This document shows, piece by piece, positions 59,307 through 64,000 of a stretch of DNA of 64,000 bases (its first letter is position 1; each line of letters begins with the position of its first letter). The notes beneath the pieces are model-generated. The model was not told where the DNA came from and did no database searches. It worked only from the letters and a program-made list of their open reading frames with translations. The stretch is taken from the NCBI RefSeq assembly GCF_011745365.1, contig NW_024468916.1, positions 2,277,630 to 2,341,629 of the forward strand. The letters run 5' to 3'. The stretch comes from Cryphonectria parasitica EP155 (Eukaryota; Ascomycota; Sordariomycetes; Diaporthales; Cryphonectriaceae). The translations under genes were made by a program, and so were the position numbers.

Positions 59307-61026
59307 ATGTCGAGGCGCCCACCAAACCCCGCCGCCGAAAGGGCGGCTAAGAACCAGGCGACCATCAAATCACTGCTCAAGCTGGAGCCCAACAAGATTT
59401 GCGCCGACTGCAAGAGGAACAAGCGTACGTATTTATCCAACTGTTCTCGCAGCGCCTCCCATCTGCTGACTTGCCAAACACCTAGATCCTCGTTGGGCGA
59501 GCTGGAACCTGGGAGTCTTCATCTGCATCCGCTGTTCCGGCATCCACCGCAGTATGGGCGTCCACATCAGTCGAGTCAAATCCGTCGACCTCGATTCCTG
59601 GACCGACGAACAGATGAACAGCATTCTGAACTGGGGCAATGCGCGCGCCAACAAATACTGGGAATTCAAGCTGGCTGCCGGCCACGTGCCTTCCGAGGCC
59701 AAGATTGAAAACTTCATCCGCACCAAGTACGAGCTCAAGAGATGGGTTATGGATGGGCCGATGCCAGACCCTGCTACATTAGACGCGGACGGAGACGATG
59801 ACGTCCCTCTAAGCCTAGTCAAGGAGAAACAGACGCTCGAGAGGAAGGAGTCTCTACGAAAGCAGTCGTCGGGACAGTCGTCTGCTCCATTTAGCCCGCA
59901 GCCTCAAGTCGACTTGATCGGTGGGGATGATCCAATCCCTCGAGCGAGCACAGCAGGGCCACTTGCCAGCAAGGTCCCTCCCAAAGCAGAACCCGCGCCA
60001 CCAAAAGCAACTCCTACAAACAGCTCGCTGCTCGGCTTGGACTTTCTTGGCTCTGAGCCGACTCCGCCTCCACGACCTGCCAGCACTACTGGCTCTGGCG
60101 GAGTCGCTGCTCAGTCGCGCCCTGACCTGAAGCAGTCGATTCTCTCCCTCTATGCTACCGCGCCGCGACCGCAGCAAGTTTCACATGGGCACACCAATTC
60201 CTTTGGATCGATGCATTCGCCGACAGCTTCAGTAGCGCCCCAGATGAGCCAGCAGCCTACCCAATCGTCCATGGGAGGCATGAATGACGCCTTCAGCAGC
60301 CTGAGCTTCTCCAACATATCCAGCCCAAAGAGCCCTCCAAGCTCAGCGTTCTCGGGACTAGGCAGTATCTCGAGCAACAAGTCGCCGCCCCCACAGACGT
60401 CTTCCGCCTTCTCAGGCCTTGGCGGTGGGAGCTTCTTTGACTCCAAGCCTGTTGCAGCAGCTTCACCGAAGCCGACTCCGGCGCCCGCCAGCAGCAGCTT
60501 TGCAGGGCTCGGAGGCTTTGCTTCCCCCGCTGCACCTGTGAAGCCTGCGGCGCCAGCATCCTCTGCCATGAACGATCTCTTCGATTTCTCTTCACCTTCT
60601 GCAGCACCAGCACCGGCTCCCGCCGCATCTACAACGACCAACTCCGTTTTCAACCTGTCCCAACCCAAGTCCCCTCCCGTCCCTGCGCCAAGCGCCTCCG
60701 TGGCAGCCGTCGGCGGTAACAGCGCACTGTCTGGTGCTGATGTGTGGGGAGGAAACGCGTGGGCAGACCCAGCTCCAAAGGCACCAACCCCCAAGCCGGC
60801 GCAGGCCTCAAACGACTTTAGTGGCTGGGGCAGCATGGGCGGTGGTGGTTCGCTGGCCAGTTCATCCATTGTGCCAGGGGCATCTGGCGGTCTAGTGACG
60901 CAACCCAAGGTAGCCGCTGATGAGGAATTTGGGGGCTGGACTAGCAGCACGGGAACGACCAGCGGCACCGGCGGATCCAAGGGCGTGTCTGGAAGCGAGG
61001 ATCTGTTCTCGAACGTGTGGCAGTGA
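59307..61026 (+). CDS. Arf GTPase-activating protein, Age2/SMAP type
   Basis: Stimulates GTP hydrolysis by Arf GTPases at the trans-Golgi and endosomes. Exons 59307-59424 and 59486-61026 give 552 residues. The N-terminal Arf-GAP domain has its C4 zinc finger (CADC and CIRC, 16 residues between pairs) and the arginine-finger region (CSGIHRSMGVHISRVKSVDL), followed by WGNARANKYWE and FIRTKYELKRWV. After residue about 150 the protein is disordered, Pro/Ser/Ala-rich. It repeats SSAFSGLG-type motifs three times (SAFSGLGSISS, SAFSGLGGGSF, SSFAGLGGFAS) and carries several Trp/Phe motifs (DVWGGNAW, FSGWGSMG, FGGWTSS), ending LFSNVWQ. Such motifs in SMAP/Age2 relatives contact clathrin or adaptors. 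The intron splits the zinc finger. Confidence 0.94.
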
Positions 61027-61681
61027 ACACGGCATAGACACTGAAAGCACGCCGGGCGCCTAGCCACATGTTGGCGCATGGATCTCTCTCAGTACAATGG
61101 TTGTGGAGTCTGGCATCACTGTCGGATGTAGAACTCATGAACGTGGGCGGGGTCAGTCATAAGCCAAGAGGTTAACTCGAAACCTTGAAACGCATGTATA
61201 GATGAAGCGCGCAAATAAATGTCGATTTCCACCTTCAGCATGACCCTCTCTTGCGACCGTGCAAGTAACATACACACAATTCCCCTCGAATTCGGACAAC
61301 CATTTGAACGCCATTGCTATGCCTGTCCTCGCCCAGTCCAAGAAAATTTGAAGGTTCCCGTTGGCTCGGGCGGGCGAATACTCGTCAAAGCGTGTTGCAA
61401 GCCCTAGCAAAGGTAGACCTCGCTCGGCCGTCGAAGATTCCTTCGCCTATCTCTCTTGGAGCCTCGCATATCATTTTCTTCCCATGATTAGCTCATATGT
61501 GTTACATAGATCATTCATCACGGCATGGCGCAGCCTCGCCTGAAGATCGCCTTGCCAGCCATATCTTCCATCGTCCACAGTGTATCTTAGTATTCATCTC
61601 TCTGCCGCGTAGGGTGACAAGGTCGACTTCGAACTCATGCTTCGATCGCCGGGTATCGGTGTTCTCGTTCGCTCGCTCATT
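61027..61681. other. Convergent 3' intergenic region
   Basis: Between the Arf-GAP and the SNARE gene; no gene seen. Contains 3'-UTR-like AT-rich sequence and an AATAAA-like signal near 61212-61218. Confidence 0.5.
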
Positions 61682-62075
61682 TCAGAAGAAAAGCTTCCAC
61701 GCATAGTAGAGGAACAGGACGCAGCCGACCAGGATCGCCGCCAGCTTTATGACGGCGACCTTGTTTCCGGCGGCGGCCATGCGGCCTAGACGGCCTGCGG
61801 AGCCAGTGAGGGAGGTGCGCATGTTGGAGAAGGTCTCAGACTGTGTATTGCATCGTTTTAATGATCATTTCAGAATTTCGGCATCAGGTTTTGAGGAAGA
61901 GAGATGATGGATGGCTGGGTGGGTTTGTGATGGGACGTACGGTGTTGTCAATGACATCCTGCGCTCTCGCGTTGTCATAGATGTCGATGGTCACGCCGCG
62001 TAGGGCGGAGACCTTGGCCGACAGCTCATCGAGCCGGTTGTTGTTCTGGCGCTCGCGCTCGTAGGCCTCGGACAT
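61682..62075 (-). CDS. Sft1/Bet1-type Qc-SNARE, intra-Golgi transport
   Basis: Small tail-anchored SNARE for vesicle fusion within the Golgi. Exons 62075-61941 and 61840-61682 join at a codon boundary to 97 residues, the size of yeast Sft1 and shorter than most Bet1 proteins. The start MSEAYERERQNNNRLDELSA leads into a heptad-patterned SNARE motif (LSAKVSALRGVTIDIYDNAR, then VIDNTSETFSNMRTSLTGSA), a basic-to-small linker and a single C-terminal membrane span (VIKLAAILVGCVLFLYYAW) ending KLFF. The short second exon is easily missed. Its neighbours, Arf-GAP and Ysc84, also belong to traffic. Bet1 cannot be excluded, but size and sequence favour Sft1. Confidence 0.85.
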
Positions 62076-63280
62076 GTTGGCTGTCTCTGTTCTTCGCTGT
62101 GGTTTCGTATATTGGTTTAGGTTTCTCGCAGATCTTGTTGGTTGATTGATTGATCCAGAAGCTGATTCCGAGATGTTCTTTGACGTTGGAAACGATCTCT
62201 GAGTTTTGGTCCCGCTGGAGTGGACGGGCGAATGAAGGTTGTCGCTACCAACGGGGGCCGTGCAGTGGTGCTCGAACGAAGAGTGGCTGTCAAAACGACG
62301 ATGATCAAAGAAAGGGGCGCCAGACGAGACGGGACGGGTATGACGATGAGTGTCCGAAGGACCCGGATTTTGCGGCTGCGCTTGCTTGTTGGCTGAGCCT
62401 CTCCCAGAAAGTGGCTAGAGTTAGAAGGCGACAGACTATTGTATGTACTCTCGTACTGTACCGCTGCAGTGCAAGACCTGGGCGTGCTAGAGGAACCTCG
62501 AAATTTCACTGGACCGGGGGTGCACAGCCACAGCCTAGAGAAGGGTCAGGTGCCCCCAGTTGGTACTACGGTACTTGCAGCCTCGTGGTTCAATGCGGCC
62601 GTTTACTGCAGCTAGTTACTGCTAGGCAGTCGGTGCTTGGGTATCTTCAGTCCTCAAAAACTGGGCTGTCTCCAGCATGTACGACACAGTACACACACAA
62701 CAGGAAATTCATCCAGACCAGACAACAACAGGCGAGGTCATGGCCAGGCAGGCTGTGCTCTCTTGGCCTGGATGTGCTGCATGTCCTGTGGCGATCTGGA
62801 AATGGGGCAAATAGAGTGCATCCATCATGTTGGAGTTCCCTCTATACTTAACCAACACGGGTAAACCAGCCTACCAGTTGGCTCTGAGGTTTCATTGCGG
62901 GTCCCGCTGCAGTTAGTTGGAGCCTGAATGAGGTAGGGCCAGGGCCCCCAACCCTTGTCATCGTCACCTGTCAGTGGCACTCGGCCTCTTCCCTGGGGAG
63001 CGCATCCCCTGTAAATTATTCCCTGGAGGCTGGTACGGGGCGAGCCATCTGCCTAACCCGCAGGGCCTTTGCAAGCTGAACCTTGACCCCGCCGTCAAGC
63101 TCCCGCGCGCTCAATACAAATGTCACATTCTCCAACCGTTCCCATCCTCGCCTTGAACCACCTACCTGACATCCTCTGCTCCTCCAACTTCACCTCCTAC
63201 CGCCTCTACATCTCTCCTCCTGCCCTCCCTCTCGTACCCATTTATCTGCTCGAGGACGCCCCGCGCTCATAATTGTCAAG
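62076..63280. other. Divergent intergenic region
   Basis: 1.2 kb between the SNARE (minus) and Ysc84-like (plus) genes. The last 130 bp are a C/T-rich leader. No supportable gene. Confidence 0.55.
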
Positions 63281-64000
63281 ATGGGCATCAACAACCCTCT
63301 CCCGTCGTCACTGTCGTGTAAGTCCCACCAGTCATCATCACCACCCCGCATCTTAACGCGTCACCATTGCCAGTCCTCACCTTGGGGCCGCTTTCTCAGC
63401 AGAAAAAGCGCATGCTGACAGACTGACCCATTCCAGCGGAGTGCAAAAAGTGCGGAAAGATTCTCGCCTCCTTCGTCGATCCTCGGCAAGCATTCGGTCC
63501 TGACAAGGTCATTCCACCGTCGGTGCTTGCCTCTGCGAAGGTGAGCTCAATCGCCCCACACTTCATGTCCGGATACTCCGGTGCAACAAATGTGTCTCAC
63601 GGCGTGACCGCCATACTGACCATCTTTTTCGCTCTCGTAGGGTCTTGCCATCCTCACTGTCATCAAGGCAGGATTCCTTGGGTCTGCTCGCTTCGGCTCT
63701 GGTCTTGTCGTCGCCCGCCTGCCCGACGGTTCCTGGTCCGCGCCCTCCGCCATTGCAACCGGCGGCGCTGGTTTTGGCGGCCAAATCGGCTTCGAGCTTA
63801 CCGACTTCGTCTTCATCCTGAACGATGCCGCCGCCGTCAAGACGTTCTCGACTGCCGGATCTCTCACGCTCGGTGGCAATGTCTCACTTGCCGCAGGTCC
63901 TGTTGGTCGCAATGCCGAGGCTGCCGGAGCCGCCAGTCTGAGGGGTGTCGCGGGCATCTTCAGCTACAGCAAGACCAAGGGCCTGTTCGCAGGTGTCAGT
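63281..64000 (+). CDS. Ysc84/SH3YL1-like (SYLF domain) protein, 3' end outside window
   Basis: Actin-patch and lipid-binding protein of the Ysc84/Lsb3 family, working in endocytosis. Visible exons are 63281-63317, 63437-63540 and 63641 to the window end, in frame. The start MGINNPLPSSLSSECKKCGK is typical. The SYLF (DUF500) domain is well conserved: FGPDKVIPPSVLASAKGLAI, TVIKAGFLGSARFGSGLVVA, GGAGFGGQIGFELTDFVFIL and NVSLAAGPVGRNAEAAG, which bind phosphoinositides and actin in homologues. A C-terminal SH3 domain is expected beyond the window. At least two short introns lie near the 5' end. Confidence 0.93.

Noticed and set aside
60150..61079. 309-codon minus-strand frame
   Set aside because: Antisense of the Pro/Ala-rich Arf-GAP tail.

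Overview
The window is nuclear DNA of a filamentous ascomycete (Pezizomycotina, probably Sordariomycetes). The genes have short spliceosomal introns, mostly about 50-150 nt, with GTRNGT-like donors and CTAAC/CTGAC-like branch sites. The content is also typical of these fungi: Zn2Cys6 and C2H2 regulators, a GH55 glucanase, a BYS1-family secreted protein and a Fot1/pogo transposon. All exon models were built by hand from reading frame and splice signals, with no transcript evidence.

Layout. 0-5 kb: the 3' part of a zinc-dependent alcohol dehydrogenase, a GNAT acetyltransferase, and a nearly intact Fot1/pogo element (2868-5070) with identical 43-bp terminal inverted repeats and a TA target duplication; its transposase has one internal TAG. 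6.8-21.4 kb: a low-complexity hypothetical protein, then a neighbourhood rich in secretory-pathway genes: an S8 subtilisin-like protease, a CAP/PR-1 protein with a GPI-like tail, a BYS1-domain protein with a long Pro-Tyr tail, a glutaminyl-peptide cyclotransferase and an Asn/Ala-rich secreted protein. An 84-codon unknown protein sits among them. 21.4-46.9 kb is gene-poor: only two certain genes, both on the minus strand and both transcription factors (Zn2Cys6 at 26.0-28.6 kb, C2H2 plus fungal regulatory domain at 34.7-38.1 kb). They have about 6.1 kb and 8.8 kb of apparently gene-free DNA upstream.

46.9-64 kb is dense. It holds a secreted GH55 exo-beta-1,3-glucanase, an RSC9/ARID2-like chromatin-remodelling subunit, a divergent gene for a protein with a Zn2Cys6 cluster near its C terminus, a methionine-R-sulfoxide reductase, an Arf-GAP, an Sft1/Bet1-type SNARE and the start of a Ysc84/SH3YL1 actin-associated protein. 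The last three all serve membrane traffic or actin. Several pairs are divergent and share intergenic promoters (RSC9/Zn-cluster gene, MsrB/Arf-GAP, SNARE/Ysc84).

No CRISPR array, rRNA or convincing tRNA was found. I saw no wholly new defence or mobile system. The most unusual items are the C-terminal Zn2Cys6 architecture, the BYS1 fusion to an extensin-like tail, and the two regulators with very long upstream regions that carry a Z-DNA-prone palindrome, 12-bp tandem repeats and microsatellites.
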